Made by a program: the position numbers and the translations under genes. Shown one piece after another: positions 63,401 to 64,000 of a DNA stretch of 64,000 nucleotides. The notes under the pieces are model-generated. The model searched no databases and had not been told where the DNA came from. It was given only the letters and a program-made list of their open reading frames with translations. Numbering within the stretch: the first letter of the stretch is position 1; every line of letters starts with the position of its first letter. This stretch comes from Agelas oroides. Taxonomy: Eukaryota; Porifera; Demospongiae; Agelasida; Agelasidae. Location: assembly GCA_949130485.1 (NCBI GenBank), contig OX422204.1, positions 3,135,515-3,199,514 of the forward strand. Direction: 5' to 3'.

Positions 63401-63675
63401 AACAGTATTTGTTGGTAGCCATATTTTTTAAAGTTGTTCACGATGACTGTATAATAAAACTTCAAGCTAACATGTTATGGATGTTATATAGTTTTAGTTA
63501 GCATGCTATATGTATATATTAGTGACTCTGCTATATAATGCAGTTCTTGGACTAATTTGGATGATCTTCAAAAGTGGCTGAGAGTCCGTGAAGTGCAGTA
63601 TCATTTTCAGAACCACAAACAGTACAAGGGAGCTGTGTACAGTGGCAAGTGGAATTCAGGAATGCCACATGTACG
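60416..63675 (+). CDS. ALS2-like: Alsin-like protein 2 (PH-MORN; 3' part beyond window)
   Basis: Five exons in matching phase: 60416-60565, 60756-60832, 61536-61602, 62225-62295 and 63544-63675; the next donor leads out of the window. It starts MSRSRIVSKSDVLLL, then PH strands (VRVSVETGTLSVQ, LKVVWTDD, CFNVVTPEKSYILQASSNRV) and the PH helix (IEWMQALSIAVSQ). The first MORN repeat follows (YKGAVYSGKWNSGMPH). Exons 3 and 5 match alsin-like 1 exons 4 and 6 exactly in length (67 and 132 nt) and phase, so the genes are duplicates. As in gene 1, translation starts at the PH domain, with no DH or RCC1 domain. By homology a VPS9 domain should follow outside the window. Confidence 0.8.
61655..62067. 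mobile_element. TACCGTA-ended MITE
   Basis: Ends TACCGTATTTCTTGGATC and an inverted CGAAGAACTACGGTA. Repeated ggctactatt / gaggg(t/g)ggcg(t)ttatt motifs inside form inverted pairs. It sits in intron 3 of alsin-like 2. Confidence 0.7.
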
Positions 63676-63837
63676 GTAAGCAAGTAATGAGCAGCCAATA
63701 AATGCATCTATTTCCTCTAACCTTGGGCAATAAGATGTATACCTTCAGCTTACAAGGAAGAGTTATAGTAGGTACTGATGCAGTGAATGGCTTCAGAGTG
63801 CCCCACTTGACAGCACAATAAGTGCCTGGTTATATGG

Positions 63838-64000
63838 CTTATAAGGACAGAAACTTTTCTATGTTTGTGGACGTTACGGAGATGATCTAACATTACATGG
63901 TTTCTACTGATGTTGCTTAGCAACCAATACCTTATAAGGACAGAAACTTTTCTATGTTTGTGGACGTTACAGAGATGATCTAACATTACATGGTTTCTAC
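63838..64000 (+). repeat. 93 bp tandem duplication at the window edge
   Basis: The segment cttataaggacagaaacttt...acatggtttctac occurs at 63838 and again at 63931, nearly identical, and may continue beyond the window. Confidence 0.85.

Overview
The window reads as nuclear DNA of an invertebrate animal. It has long multi-exon genes with GT-AG introns, many short inverted-repeat transposons, microsatellites and minisatellites, one apparently whole LINE, and host genes of animal type (cyclin Y, bystin, alsin-like Rab5-GEF relatives). A guanylate-binding-protein GTPase fused to a Hint domain would fit an early-branching metazoan such as a sponge. That taxonomic guess is inference and cannot be settled from the sequence.

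Layout. (1) 54-2951 (+): the 3' part of a GBP-type GTPase gene whose last exon encodes a Hint (Hedgehog/intein) domain. (2) 5009-16708 (-): a complete cyclin Y gene in 11 coding exons, with introns full of mobile elements. These include a 1.5 kb element with long inverted repeats that carries a Crypton/KIAA1958-like fragment. (3) 16709-18231: a divergent promoter region. (4) 18232-57629 (+): a 21-exon alsin-like gene (PH, MORN repeats, VPS9) that starts just after the point where the DH domain lies in alsin. Its first intron holds a 6 kb CR1/L2-like LINE (-). Intron 10 holds two tandem intronless genes for a multi-pass membrane protein family I do not recognise. (5) 58868-60205 (-): bystin, single exon. 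(6) 60416 to beyond the window (+): a second alsin-like gene with matching exon phases and two identical exon lengths, so the two alsin-like genes are duplicates with bystin between them.

Repeats take up much of the rest. The commonest are foldback MITEs ending in TAG(C/T)CTCG with 9-11 bp target duplications (Mutator-like signature). hAT-like MITEs with 8 bp duplications, pogo-like MITEs with CAGTGRAACC ends at TA, and a nested hAT-in-pogo insertion are also present. Simple repeats abut several splice sites of the alsin-like gene. In one case a minisatellite has copied a splice donor about 31 times.

Functional reading. Cyclin Y (membrane-tethered kinase activator), alsin-like proteins (predicted endosomal Rab5-type GEFs) and bystin (40S ribosome assembly) are ordinary housekeeping or trafficking genes. 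The GBP-Hint fusion, the DH-less alsin pair and the nested membrane-protein pair are the unusual gene content. Exon boundaries were worked out by eye from homology, reading-frame phase and splice consensus.
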